From assembly GCA_028023455.1 (NCBI GenBank), contig JAQFVV010000013.1, forward strand, positions 7,904,411-7,968,410: a stretch of 64,000 bases of DNA. Direction: 5' to 3'. Below, piece by piece: positions 1 to 13,816 of the stretch (the stretch's first letter is position 1; the number at the start of each line of letters is the position of its first letter). The notes under the pieces are model-generated. The model made no database searches, was not told where the DNA came from, and saw only the letters and a list, made by a program, of their open reading frames with translations. This DNA comes from Epiperipatus broadwayi (lineage: Eukaryota > Onychophora > Udeonychophora > Euonychophora > Peripatidae). Made by a program: the position numbers and the translations under genes.

Positions 1-1457
1 TACGGTACCAAATTGCGTTTTTCCATGGATCCAATATTTTATATTTATTTCTCTGTAAACTATCTTTTTTTTTCTTCTTCTTCAGGCAAGTAATTTCCTT
101 GGTAATTTCACTTTTATTCATTATTATTTTATATACGACATTTTTTGATCTTTAACTATTTCTAGAGTAATTGCTCAGGCCATCTTAAAGAAAGCAATTC
201 ATAAAAATTCTTTTGTCCATTTATTTTTACACGAATAATATTTATTTTTATTTTTCATTATATTCATTAACTTTGCGCACAATGTCCTTTCATCAATTTT
301 ACACGCACTAAAGCAGTTTTCGTAGTAATACGCTATACAAACTATATCAATGAACAACGTTAACATTTTTGAAATATTACAAAATTTATAACTTAGTTTT
401 AAGAATCCATCCATTTTTATTGAAAATTCAGATTATATTTTAATAGAATCCACTGGCAGGTAACTGTGGAGTTAGTGAAACATTATTCTAAGAACTTTTT
501 TTTTTTAAATTTTATTCTTAGATTCGCTTCGAAAGATTTTAAATTGTCAGTTAGTTTCTTTCAAAGATATTTATTAAAAATTCCAATAAAATTGACTAAT
601 AATTGAAGAAAGAAAGAAATTTTAAAGAGCTTAAAATTTTACCTCTGCTCTGGAGTCAACACATTTTTGTTCTCCTAGTTTATACAATTAATTGGCGCGT
701 TTTCTCTTGTCTGCCAAAATCTATCTTTTTATTGGTCACTCCCTACCTTGGTTTGTAAACATTTTCTAAAGTTTTAAAATGATGATGTAATAGACTTAAA
801 TATTAACCTATTATTATTTTTAAATTAATTATTATCTATTACAATTTAATTACTTCTAAATAATTTTGAAACAATAATTAATAAAATGTACAATCTTATC
901 TTTTTATTATAATGTGTGACAATTCCATCCAGCTCTATAATATACTGTTTTAAATATTTTAATTATCATTATTAATTTAAACTGGTGCTTCTACATAAAA
1001 TATTCCAGACAGTCACGTATACATTTCCGGTGTTTAGTCTGGTTTTATCTGTATTAATAAATTGGCTACTTATATCATTTAAAATGATTATATAAAATTT
1101 TGAAAAATAATTTGGAAAAATATCGAACTAGATACAATTCTCACCATCCCAATACTTATTATTAAATATATTACATTAACCCTTTTACTGTTTAATTATA
1201 GTTTATAATATTAAATACTACATAATATTAATTTTAAATTTTTTTAGTAATTGACCATTTATAATCATCATTGACCTATAGAAAAGGGCACAATATATAT
1301 TAAAATAATTTTATAATGTATACATGTGAAGGAGTTAGTGTAAAATGAAAATAAATATAATACATTATGATTTTTTTTTGCATATAATAAATAAATAAAA
1401 ACAAATAAGATTAACTTCTTTAGACAATGTTTTCTCACCCTCCTCAGCTTAACATAT
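1..1457. other. AT-rich sequence, no gene seen
   Basis: This stretch is AT-rich with many short homopolymers and stop codons in all frames. No splice-flanked coding block, transposon terminus or RNA gene could be recognised by eye. The short open frames here look like chance. Confidence 0.5.
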
Positions 1458-1489
1458 ATGTATAGCATTGTAAATGCTTACATAACAAC

Positions 1490-2640
1490 ATCTAGATTTG
1501 TTATTAAATGCAACTTTTTTTTAGTTTTCTGGCATGGTTATAAGTACATATTATTGTTATTGAGGGTGGTGTTTCAAAAAGGAACTTTATTTCAGGCTAA
1601 GAGTTACATTCTTGTCAACGTACATATATTCTTACATTGTTCAACTTGGGAATATATGTACAGCTTTAATTTGGATGATTACATATTTCAATGGGGATGG
1701 GGTATATTTGTGCATGGGTTGATGGGATAAGAGAATTAATGTTCTTTAGGGGTATATGAACACATTATATTGGTATTTTTACAAAAATTTGGGTGCTATA
1801 GTCCATTGTTAGTGGTATTCTGAGTCACTAGCTGCTCTTGTTAGTTGGATTGTGTATACTAGTATATGGTATTGACCACTAAGCATTAGTTTCCTAGTTA
1901 TCATCCAAGTTATTGACATTTTCTATCACGGCTGTTGTCTGTTAATTCATCTGCTATGGGGCATGATTTAGGTATATTTGAGTCTTAGTTGGATGGGTGT
2001 ATTTTTTACAGTTGTTTTGATGTTAATTCAATGGGTAGTGTGTAGATGATTGATTCTGATGCACTGGCTTGCAATATCCCTGCATGGTGTATATATTATA
2101 GTGTTGTGTGGTTGCAGTAGAGAATGATGTGAGTTTTGATGAGTTTGGGGCAAACTTTAGATGTTAAGGTTGATCTACATGGTATTTAGCTTAATGTAAG
2201 TAACTTCCGATTGGATGGGATTAGACGGATGTAAAACTTGTGACTGTTGTTAGTGGTGTATTTTTGGAGAGGAGTAGCTGTGGGTGCAGTTGGAGTTATG
2301 TTGACTAATCAGATGCTTGATTGTTGTCTGTCAGGGTGTGATACTTTGATGTCTCTGGCTTTAAGCTGCATCAATTTGTTGTATAATGTAGAAGGGTGAT
2401 ATCTTGGGTTGTTACCAAAGGAAAAAATGCAACAAGTGCATCAAAATGGGTATAGAGCAATGTGGTTGCATTGGCCATAGTGATGGAGGCCTTGTAGAAT
2501 GCAGTGATAATGTCTTGGAAGATAATGTTGGAATTTCTGTAGACTTTGAGCATGTTATGTCAGATATTGTCCAATACCAAGCAGACATGGAACATATGTT
2601 GTTGAGTTTCTTCTGCTCAATAGCATAAGGTGCAGAAAGG
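1490..2640. other. T/G-rich, C-poor strand-skewed tract
   Basis: For over 1 kb the + strand is rich in T and G and poor in C, unlike the A+T-balanced flanks, and it has more sequence complexity. Short open frames occur on both strands, but none has a recognisable motif. The tract ends just upstream of a hammerhead-bearing repeat. It may be a decayed transposon or LTR-type sequence; I could not identify it. Confidence 0.35.
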
Positions 2641-2956
2641 GTCTATATTAATATACAAGCACCTGTATCACAGAAAATATGAGGAGGGTAGAGTGTGGAG
2701 ATTGATTCTGATAAGGAAATCAAAATATTTTGGCTCTAAGAACCATTTTTTGAATTTTATGAGTAATTGTTTATTGTTGTTGTTATTATTATTGTTATTC
2801 CACTAAATATCACATGATCACCATTTCTTATACTTGCTCATAACTGTTATTAAAACAGGCAAAACTCTCCATATAGTAGTGCCACTCAGTGCATGCCAAA
2901 GTAATCAATGGATGCCAGAAGGTTTGTGCATAAAATCTCTATCTAGTGCCTACTTG

Positions 2957-3014
2957 TCCAATATCCCTAGACTAGTTTCTGGCTTATGGCCTTCATCAGT
3001 GAGAAACCTTGGAT
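2957..3014 (-). ncRNA. Hammerhead ribozyme motif, family A
   Basis: Read on the - strand, the core is CTGATGA, stem II (GGC/GCC with loop CATAA), GAAA, a two-base-pair stem III and GTC. The outer stem I pairs TCCAA with TTGGA. The inner stem I has one mismatch compared with the 56 kb copies. The conserved core is intact. Confidence 0.65.
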
Positions 3015-3115
3015 CTGACTATATAAGCTAATGAGTTTAGATTGAAAATATTATTGTGTTTTCAATTTGCTGGAGAGTTGCAGTATATCCTAAGATCTAG
3101 AGGTAGTGCTCTCAG

Positions 3116-3174
3116 ATCCAAGGCTCCTCACTGACAAAGGCCACAAGCTAAAAACTAATCTGAGAATATTGGAT
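3116..3174 (+). ncRNA. Degenerate family A hammerhead copy
   Basis: This inverted-arm copy retains ATCCAA/TTGGAT and the overall order, but the core CTGATGA has become CTGACAA and GAAA has become AAAA. It is probably inactive. Confidence 0.6.
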
Positions 3175-3272
3175 GAGTAGGCACTAGATAGAGATTTTAT
3201 GCACAAGCCTTCTATCATCCATTAAATACTCTGGCTTGTATTGAGTGGCACTACTGTATGAAGAGTTTTGCC

Positions 3273-5931
3273 CTTTTTATTTATTGCTGTTATAACATAT
3301 ATAATAATTACATGAGAATAGGAAGAAGAAAAACTATAGTTATAAAAAAAAAAAATAGTCTGCAAATGTTCACAATAATATATATATATATGTTGACTAC
3401 AGTAGGCAATAAAATGTTACTTAAAAAATCTTTTTGTATACTAAATAATGCTATATTTGTTCTTGTATAATCTTTCTAGTTTTATTAATTTATATGTGCT
3501 AAAAAAAACATATCTGACATTTTTAATATTTTTATCAAAGTTTGGAATTATATATCATGGATTTGGAAAACTACTGCAAGATGAAAATTAACAAATAAAT
3601 TTATCATATTTTAGAAATAAGTGGTAAAATTCAATGAAGTTTAATAGTATTCAATATTGGTTATTCACATAGAAAATTAAGCCTATAAAAATCCATTTTT
3701 GCAATTCTACTAATAACAAATGAAAGTTTAGATTTGTTTCTTAAAATTTCCTTTTTCAGAGCGTTGCATGAGCTTCATTTATTTCACCATGCATTGTTTA
3801 CTGCAGTGATGGAGAGACAGACTTTGAAAATTAAGATTTATAAATATATCTTATATTATTATTTATTTATTCCAAAAAATTAACACAAAAATAAAATTTA
3901 AATTTAAGTTTCAAAGGAGATATATTAATTTATTTTTTAAAAGCAAAAATTAGATAAAAATAAATAAGTAAACTTTAATCACTTCACGAATTCATGGTAA
4001 AAGCTAATACAGTTTAAAAAGAAATGATTTTAATTGATTACATAAAAAATACAACTTGCTTATGTTATTATAAGATATGGCAGTTTTTGATGCTATGACT
4101 GTCCTTACTGGTAAAACTAGAAAATTAAATAGCCTAAAAATTTTCCACAAATTTGTGCTACACATAAAAAAATAAAACTGTAATTGATTTATGATTTTCT
4201 AAGATATAAGAACAAAGATCATTTACTGATGCTTTATGGTTATTGCACTATCTGGCATTTAACTTTAGGATATAATACACACAATTCCTGTTAACATTAT
4301 ATTTTCTATCTACTTTGTTGTGTATCTAATAGCCACGTTTAATTCCTTTATATTATCAGAATAATAACCTGAAATTAAAAACAAAGAAAACTAAGATTTT
4401 GAACTTAACTTGTTTACTAATTATGCAAATAATGTCTCTAATTTTTTTGCCCTTTTTTTTACTTTTTATATAACCCTCTTTATAATCAACCATTGCCTTC
4501 TTTAGTCTATTTTAATTTATCTTATCTTTTATGGGCCACTTGATGATTTTAGGATTCTATCCTTCTAGGTATATCAAACTTCAATTAAATTCTATTTACA
4601 CTTCACTATTTTTTTATTAAATAATATTTTTCATTTTTCAAAATTTCTATATTGTTAATAAATTATCTTTTCAACTTTTTCTTTCTTCTTAAATCCATGA
4701 TTTTAAAACTTCTAATTTTTTCTCTTCTTTCATAATTGTCCAAGTTGATTCTCCAAAGAAAATTTTTTACAAGCTTTTTTTTTTAAAAATCTGCTATAAA
4801 TAAGATCTACTTCTGATCATCACAATTTCTAGCATACATTTAGGATTAGCAAAAACAGCAATTCTATTATATTTTCAGTAATAAACCAAACTCAAAATGT
4901 TATAGCAAACTCAAACAAATTATTAAAATATCTCCAGAAGTTTAATCTTTTACAGTATGGCAGATATTAATTATTAATTAGTTCCATTCATTTAGTCATG
5001 TTTACATTTTTGAAGTCTTAAAAATTTTGGAGACATTTATCTCTAACAACAACGGCTTATATCATCAAAGTATTTTAGCATTTATTCGTTGTGCAAAACA
5101 AAAAAATAATGTGTGTGTGTGGGGGGGGGGGTAAGGAAAATGTTCATAAAAACTAGTTTTTAAAATGTGTGTACATGTTACTTGTATTAAAAACTTCTAT
5201 ATTGAATATATTTAATTCATTGTTTTCATACTACATTTTCAAACTTAATTACTATAAAGTAATAATTGCATTTTTAAAAACAAAATAAACGAACAAACTT
5301 GAAGACAAAGAAAATTATTCCTGTCAAAAAATTTATTGAAATACTGAATATAATAAGTAATTGCAATCTTTTTCCGAATCTCTGAATTTTAACTCAAATA
5401 TAAAAATATACACCAAGTGTTGCAAACATTAAAATATTAAAATATTTTTAAGATCCAGATTTGACTAAAGATGTTTACATAATAACTAAAAACTTCCATC
5501 ATTATAGTATTTGATTCTTTAGCTTGGACTATAAGCTTGAAACAAGAGCTACTCTCTGCTCTGGCATAATCTATCGTAATCAATGATTACCATGTGGTAA
5601 TTTCTGATTACTCAACTTACTCTAGATGGAGTTTGATCTGCTTTTATTGAATAATTTAGATGACTATTAAAAAATAATTTAACTGAAATCAAATAAATAA
5701 ATACATATATACAATAAATAAATAAATTGCTGATTATTGATAATAAAAAAAAAACTACATTATAAATAAAGCTGAGATTAGAAGTAAACAAATATATAAA
5801 TCTACATGAAAAGAGAATAGTTTAGTCTCATTAATCTAATTTTTATTTCTGAATTAAATCTGATATTGACAGAAAATAAAAATATAATCAATGAATAGAA
5901 AGCTAAAAAAAAATTTTAAAAATCAATATAC
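3273..5931. other. AT-rich sequence, probable intron or flank of the minus-strand gene
   Basis: No coding block was recognised with confidence. At about 3760-3800 the - strand has a pyrimidine-rich run ending in CTGCAG that resembles a splice acceptor, but no convincing exon follows. A (GT)n run followed by 11 consecutive G lies at about 5110-5131. The stretch may hold 3' introns or the 3' UTR of the gene with the exon at 5932-6126. Confidence 0.35.
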
Positions 5932-6126
5932 CTGATCACATAAAATACATGATTTTCCTTTTTCAAAAACTTGTTTGCAAGCTGTACATTCTCTTGCTAA
6001 TTTTTCTTGAAGTTTCTGAAGACACCGTGGAACTGAAGAATCATCAAGAAGTCGCTCTAATGGTCTCTCATAGCCAACATCTTCTAATTGTGATACAAGC
6101 TTTGGTAATTTTGAATTTTCATAATG
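5932..6126 (-). CDS. Internal exon of an unidentified gene with CxxC zinc-binding pairs
   Basis: On the - strand a 195-bp open block is preceded by an acceptor (TATTATAG) and followed by a donor (CAG/GTATAT). It encodes exactly 65 codons, phase 0 at both ends. The start of the block has YENSKLPKLVSQLEDVGYE; a charged amphipathic stretch with ERLLDD follows. The C-terminal part has a CTAC pair, nine residues, then a CILC pair, as in the first half of a FYVE-like, RING-like or zinc-ribbon fold completed in the next exon. Codon content and composition are far above the AT-rich background. Neighbouring exons of this gene were not found. I do not recognise the family; an adaptor or ubiquitin-ligase-type protein is only a guess. 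Confidence 0.75.
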
Positions 6127-7136
6127 CTATAATATTAAGTAATGCTTTAAAATTTTGTAATATAAGAAAAATTATTGTTATTTTTTCATATGGCAAAGTT
6201 TGTACTTTAAATACATATTGATTTATTTTTTTATTTTTGAATGATTTATATTTCAGATCTAAGATTATTTAGTGTGGTAATCCATACATGTTTCTGACAT
6301 TCCCATGACCCAAGTTTAAATTCAAAGTAGAACTTGAAAGTTTTTTGCAATTATCTGTGGAATTTTAAATAAACTTTAAGATATTTTTCAGATAGATTAT
6401 CTATAGTTAATCCAAGTAAAAGAATATTTAATCACTGTAAAGTAATAGTAAAGAGAAAGGAGGAAGTGATCATTAAATCCTTATCAACTGTTGAACTGCC
6501 TGATGAGTATTATCTTATATTTCTATGTGTGTCTATGCATGCATAATGGAAAAAACTTCACACTAAGAATTGTTTTTCATTTTAATATAACAATATAAAT
6601 ATTCAAGCTATAACATAATATTAGTTCATGGGGGTATGAGAACTTAGAAATTAAGGTTTTATATGCCTGCATTTTAGTTTAATTTTTAAAGTTTCACTGG
6701 AGGAGAAATTTCATAAGGCTATTTTATGTTATATTTATCCACATTTACAGAAACATTTTTTTCTAATTATACTTAGCATAACTCAAAGTAATTAATACAG
6801 AAGTATAATATAGCAGCCTATAAAAAATAAGAGCTTAATAAGATATGTGTACCTACTCTCATGGAGCCTTTTTTTATTAAAATTATATCACTTAATTACA
6901 TTTAATAGCACAAACCAGTTAATATGAAAATATACTACGTATAGTAGTCCATGAGAAAATCGCCTATAGTATTAATGTAAATAGTTATGCAGTACTCATT
7001 ATTAAATAAAATTACTGCATAGTTTGATTATTATTAAATAATGTTTCAATAATTCAATTTCATAAATTCTAATTATAAATAAATGAAAGTTATATACAAG
7101 ATAATCTTATATATAGAGCCCGCAAAACAAGCTCTT

Positions 7137-7237
7137 AACAAGCTTTGAGAATATCCTCAATTTTACAAAGATATTCATCATCAAAAAAAAAAACAAGCTT
7201 TGAGAATATCCTCAATTTTACAAAGATATTCATCATC
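7137..7237. repeat. Two-copy tandem duplication, 55-bp period, with A-run between
   Basis: A block beginning AACAAGCTTTGAGAATATCC and ending CATCATC occurs twice with a period of 55 bp. About ten A residues separate the copies. The two copies are essentially identical, so the duplication is recent. Confidence 0.85.
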
Positions 7238-8374
7238 ATTACTTTCAACTATTATTGATACATTGCAGAATGAAGGTCTCTTCAATTTTAATCCAGTTTC
7301 TCTGATCTCCAGCTTCTTTTCTCCCCATCATGTCAGCATACTATCCATCCATCTTACATGTGATCTCTTTTTAGATCTTTTACAATCTCTTCCTATTTAT
7401 ATTAGTCTGAATTTCAATATACTTAACACCTTTGCAGCCTATAGATAAGAGATTATGGGTGTTTCACAGGTAGTATTGTCGCAATTAAAGAGCATACTAT
7501 AAAATGTGTTTTCTATGTTCGAATTTCAGCTAATGACATCCAATTATTTCTAATAAAAATAGATGCAGGCATGATTATTTTTAGAATATAAAAAATCGTG
7601 TGTCAGGTTAAATCAATTAATAATTAAAATCCAGAGGCAGGAACGATAAAATAATTAATTAATTTTAAGAAAAATCCAATAATAAAAAAAGTTGTCTACA
7701 GCTTGCTCTATTTACCATACAAACCTGTGTGCTATTACTAATAGTTGAATGTAATTGAAAATTTAAATAAAGTTTTTTTTTTTTTAAAGATATTTAATAT
7801 TAGATGATAGAAATGGTACAACATATAACTAAAATGCTATCATCACAAACCTTTTAAAATGGTTTCTCTAAGTATCTCATGCTTGGTAATAGATATGTGA
7901 ATTTCATCACGAAGTGGATTATTATACTTCTCATAACAATATCTTAATTCTTTTATCTAATCATGTCTGTTTTTTAAAACTAACTTCAGATGCAAAATTC
8001 ATCTAATGTGCTGTATTTAATTAATGTAAATAACACTTAAAATTTAATGAGCTATAAATTAATATTTTTAACAAATTTTATTATATACAAGCAAATAAAT
8101 ATTTTACCAAACTCTGGAGAAACGATGGCATCTCTACATCAAATATATGTCTTTTGAAAGAAAGGAAAGCATCTTGTGAAAGAAACCTTTTTAAAATGAA
8201 TTGATTTTAAACATATTTTAAACAAATGTTAAAAAATAGTTCAAAATATTTTTTAAAATATTTAAATTTAATCAAGTAAAAGAAAGTTTTTACTATATAA
8301 TTTGCATTAACTTTGAAATCACCTATTGTGAAAATTTAAAAGTGTTTTCAACTTTAATTTTGCAATGTCGAGCG

Positions 8375-8412
8375 TTGGTGGCCTAGTGGTTAGCATAGCT
8401 GTCTTCAAAGCA
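8375..8412 (+). repeat. Fragment of a tRNA-derived SINE (5' head)
   Basis: The stretch GCGTTGGTGGCCTAGTGG followed by TTAGCATAGCTGTCTTC resembles a tRNA 5' half with a Pol III A box (TGGCCTAGTGG). No B box follows; the similarity stops where AT-rich sequence resumes. It is best read as a 5' fragment of a tRNA-derived SINE, not a functional tRNA gene. Confidence 0.45.
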
Positions 8413-10689
8413 TATATAAAAAAAGTATCTCATTTAAATTTTCCAGCTTGAGAAATAAAAATTCCTCCCCATCTTCTGCCTCTCTCCCTCCTTCTCCCCC
8501 CCCTCTCTAATACTCTCTCTTTGGATAAATATATGTTCAAAATTTATTTTAATACTTTTCAAAAATATTTATTAATTGAAAAGTCTATGATGTGTAATGT
8601 ATTGCTTAAGATTTCTTGCCAATGATAAAATTAATAATAATTATATTGTATTCCATTAGAAAAGTCAGTTAAAGTTCCAAAGATTAGAAAGAAAAGAACA
8701 GAAAAATAATTATTTTGTATGTTTTATCATTAATTGTAATTTAAACTGCTTATAATTTGATGTCATTGTAAAGATAAGGTTGGTATTAAATAAATAACTA
8801 TTGAAATGTATAATTTTTATACTTAGCAATAAAAAAAATATTACTTAGTCATTGGGATGTGTAATTTTCATACTTAAAATATTTCAATCATAAAAACAAT
8901 AAGTAAAAATTCTTACTTAATTCTGAATAAAAATTTGCATTGAGATAAAAATCTATATGAGTAGGTAGTTTTAAGATGAATAATAAAATATTTTCTGTGC
9001 AGTAAAAATAATAATTTCTTGTGCTCTTCAAATGAGTGGATTGGCCTAGACTTGTGATCCTCCATGAAAGGAAAAAATATTAAATCATCAGTGCAATAGA
9101 ATTATGATTTGTTATGAGAAAGATAATTCAGAGAAAAAAAATTTCAAATTTCTTAATGAGTTTGTACAAATGAGATGCAATCTTTATTATATAAGACTAA
9201 AAACAGAATTATTTTAAGGAAGTAGTTATCACCCCAAACAATGTTTGAGTGAAATAAAATATATTTTTAGAGATATTAATTTGGAAGGCATGAGATTGAT
9301 ATTGTCATTAAGGTGATTGCTTTCAGTTGTATTTAAAGATGATGCATCATTATCATCTTATAACATTTTTATAAATATACCCAGTGAAAAAAGATGTTGT
9401 TTTCCTAATATGATCTGAAGTTAGGATCTTATTTTGTAAAATCCAAAAAGAAGCTTTAAATCTTTATTTCTTATAGATAAAAGAATGTTATCGAGTGAAA
9501 TAAATGTATGCCAACTTTTGCTACGTTATGTCATCTAAACAAAGATTGGATTAAAAGATAGTTCACTCTTTTTACATGAAATCTATGAATCCAATATTAT
9601 GTATTTGGAATATTATTTATATAATCAATCAATCTCAAATAATGAAAAAATGTTTTTCATAGAAATTAGGTCAATAAAAAACCATCATTTAAAAAATATG
9701 CATGATTTCTATCATGTATGAAAGTTACATGTTACAGATAATAATGCCCATTGTATTACGTGTGAATGTATTCCACAAAATATAATGTTTTTAATCTACT
9801 AATACTAAAATCTGTAGTAGCAAAAGAACAAAATCTTCATCATGATTTTATGTAGACAATTAAAGGTTTGGTATTTTTATTTAACAAAAGAACACCCATT
9901 TAACTTAAGAGTTAAACTTATATAGTAATTAGAGTTAAATATAAATTGGTTAATGAGAAGTAACATTCTAAGAATTAATATCTACAATAAAAGAATAAAC
10001 CAAATAAAAAGGAAGTAAGATTTTATTTTATTTCAAGTACTGTATATAAGTTTTCTTAATTACTTATTGTAATATTGATTAATAAAAGAATGCTTTTAAA
10101 TATTAATAATTTTACATATTTTATTTACCCACAAAAATAAGATCTTATAAACATGAGTCAAAGCTTACTGTGGGTGGTAATGGGTACTGATTTTGAGATT
10201 AGATGACTAATAAAAACATTTATGCTAATAAGTAGAAGTATTTTAATTTTAGTTTATATTTGTCATTTTATTATTATTGCTGATCAATATGTTAGATAGA
10301 CAGGTAATAATTAATAAATTTAATACAGGATATTAAAGTGACTCCATGATTTGGTTTATCTTACTTTAGGTTTGAATATTTATCTGGAAGCATTAAGCAT
10401 TAAATACCAGAAATCTGATTAACAATTGTTATAAACAAATTTCCTAAAGTATTCATTCAATGAGAAACACTTAGTCATCTGCTTATCAAAAAACAATGTT
10501 AAATTAACAATTGAAGTACTGGATAAGTAAAAGAACTATCCATTAGCTTTTGTACTCCTTTCGTTCTCATATTTTTTTCCCCACAATAATAACACTCGTA
10601 AAAAGTGCATGCACAATAGCTTGTAAATGCTGATCTTTAATGTAATAAGAGTATTGGTATAGATTATGAAAGGTAAATAAATTCACATG

Positions 10690-10795
10690 AATAGACTAGT
10701 ACAATATATATATATATATATATAGTATAATATCAATCTTTAACATATATATATATATATATATAGTATAATATCAATCTTTAACATATATAAAA
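10690..10795. repeat. Tandem duplication containing (AT)n, 41-bp period
   Basis: An (AT)n run followed by AGTATAATATCAATCTTTAA occurs twice in a row with a 41-bp offset. It is a simple slippage-type duplication. Confidence 0.8.
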
Positions 10796-12811
10796 CAAAT
10801 CATAAATGCATTCAAAATTTACTGACTGTAAATATGGTATAGTATCTATTGAAATTTATAAGCAAAAATTTCTTTAGATGTCTTGAAGTATAATTTCAAA
10901 TTCTCAATAAGTATTAGATATTGTAATGGGTACATATAGACAATTTATGTTTTAAAGTAACTTTTACTTGATCAGATGATTTAGAGAGTTATATTTTATA
11001 TACCAAGAGGTATATAATAGCTTATATTATAATTGTAAAATTTAAATGGAAAATTGATTATACATATTGTGAAAAATTGAGCAAAAATTGGTGAAGAAAG
11101 CTTGTAATATAAGTATGATGATATATCTTCTTAGAATACCAAATAATGGTTACATTTGTAAGAATAATCAATTTTTATAGCATATATTAATTATTTTTAA
11201 AAAGACTAATGAAATCACTGTGGGATCATGAACAAGACAAACTTCAAGTATCCATAAAATTATCTGCTAGTGCATGGATCTTGTCTCTGATTTTAATTTG
11301 TTTAGAATAAGTATTTATATTTGCATCATGAGAAGTTAAAGATCAGGTACCAGCTTATAAACCCACAGTGTGAAAAAAATGAAGGTAGTGATTTTTATGT
11401 TGAGAAATTAGCCTCTACATATGCTATCAATGAAGCTGATAAGGGTTTGTGTAAATGAATGACAAAGTCAGTGACAAAAGTATGGTATATTTGGAGAGAA
11501 GAGTATTGCAATAGAAGTATTTTATGATCTCTTCATCTCTAGAGCACACAATAAATCTATATTCGAAAATGCATTTTGTAGGAATGAAAAATATTTGTGG
11601 AAGGGCTTTGATGTTAACTTTAATTAAGAAGTCCAGGTATTTGAGTTCAAGATATCAATATCTGAACTTTTTTATGATATACTTGTTGTTAAATAAGAGA
11701 AAAGATTGGATGTTATGTAATGTACTATTTTTGTCTTCCATGCCAATTTATATAATGAAAAATATATGTGACTAGCATAGCAATGAATTTTTTTGTTGAT
11801 CCAAATACTAATATTAACACAACTAGCTTAATTGTTAAATTTCTATTTAAAATGTAGAGTAAATGGACGCATACTTGTAAAAATATATTAGTTATTATCA
11901 TCATAAATAAGCATTTACATGAGAAATCTTGAAGATAATTATGATTAAGGAATATAAAATTTAAAAAATTATGTTTTCAAAGATTTTTAAACAACAATAA
12001 GTTTGTAATATGTATATATTAATTACAAAATTTTTTGTGCATCTTTCAGTTTAAAAATCTAAATGTGATGAATTCAATAGAGAGGAAATAGTAACATAAA
12101 AAGGATAATATATGCAACTAACCCAAAAGAGTTTCCTTACTCAATCACTATTTCAGAATTGCTCCATTAAGTTGTAGCTCATATTATCAAGAGCTATTAA
12201 TTTGTATGCCGATTCTTTCTGACAAATTTCCCTGTTTTCTTTTCCAATTACTAGAGATCATTATGTTTCTTGGTCTTGCTTTTCTGCTCTCTGCATTAGC
12301 AGACTGGCTCTCAACTCCCATTGAATGAATTAAACAGTTAACTGACTTAAAGCTGAATTTAAATTGTTGTCCTTTTAAAGTTATTCATGAAAAAATAAAT
12401 TTAAAAATCAGATGTTATTTTCTGTTTGCATTCACAAAAATAGAGATTAACTATTTTAAGATAATTGGAAATAATTAGTATTATGGTTTAAAAACAGATC
12501 TTGTATTTCAAAATCAAGGTTGCAAAGGTATGAAAAAGAAAACGACAATAATTATTTATCTATGCTTAATTTTATGATTACTATAATTAATACAGAATTA
12601 GCATACTTTAATTAAAAAATTGAAAAAATGTACATTTATAAATTTAAAAAAAAATTAATATAGCCTAGTTTCATGTACAATACATCGTTGCTGTTGTTGT
12701 AGTCGTTGTTAATACTATTACTACTTCTTACTACTATTATTTACTGTCACTGCTCCTGCCACTGCCTCTGCCGTTGTCACTATTACTACTATTGTACTTC
12801 TACTACTACTA

Positions 12812-13187
<376 letters not shown>

Positions 13188-13816
13188 ATTTAATTACATA
13201 TAACCAAATAATTTAATTTAATTATCAGAATCAAATGAGACTCAATCATCTCAATATATATATATTGAAAAAAATATATATCTAAATAAGTATCTCACTA
13301 TTTAATATATCAGCCAGGAATTGACTTTCATCAGAAACTAAACTAAATGGCAGAACCGGCGAGTGGTAAACTTTTAGAAGCATTGTTTTGTGAGGGTTAA
13401 TTATAGATTCAATATAGAATACGACTTGTTATTTATTTAATATTAATAAATCTTCCTTTGCAATATATAAAATAATTAATTTCCTTGACTGCCATATTAT
13501 AATCTACATTTGAATACTAATAGATAAAAATTGGAATGTTTTTATCTTCGTCAACTATCCAATTTTGATCAGAAATGATTTATAATTATTCATAAGTAAA
13601 CAGTGAAACAAAGATAAAAACACTAAAATTTTCACTACCCCACATGTGGTAAATGTATTGAATAGTATTATCTGTTTCATTGTTTCTCTTTATTCTATCT
13701 TTTTTTTTTAAAAAAATTATATATGTAAAGAGATAATTATTAAAATGTTTGGATAGAAAATTATTCAATTAATGTTTATTTTGAACATTGACAAGTGATT
13801 ATATAAAAAATATTTT

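Larger units (their letters stand above)
2800..3272. repeat. Family A hammerhead repeat, minimal palindrome (locus A1)
   Basis: A direct half-unit (2800 to about 3015) is followed by an inverted partial unit (about 3013-3272), so the locus folds back on itself. The sequence matches the units at 19.3-21.1, 26.3-27.5 and 56.3-58.5 kb. It starts at the same unit position as the A2 and A4 loci and ends in the same short window. It is more diverged than A4, which suggests an older insertion. No convincing target-site duplication was found. Confidence 0.85.
6127..12811. other. AT-rich, probably intronic or intergenic, no gene recognised
   Basis: Apart from the short repeats listed separately, no coding exon, RNA gene or transposon end was recognised. 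The part from about 11220 to 11760 is less AT-biased, with short interrupted open frames, and may be a decayed coding or transposon sequence without recognisable motifs. A weak similarity links about 12114-12300 with about 46660-46860 (shared CCCAAAAGAGTT, ATTATCAAGA), suggesting an old dispersed repeat. Confidence 0.35.

Noticed and set aside
1458-1730. 90-codon + strand open frame
   Set aside because: The translation is rich in Y, F and L with no motif, and lies at the edge of the T/G-skewed tract; likely chance.
3755-3830. Possible terminal exon on the - strand after a strong pyrimidine-rich CTGCAG acceptor
   Set aside because: All frames stop within a few codons to about 15 codons and no conserved residues are recognisable.
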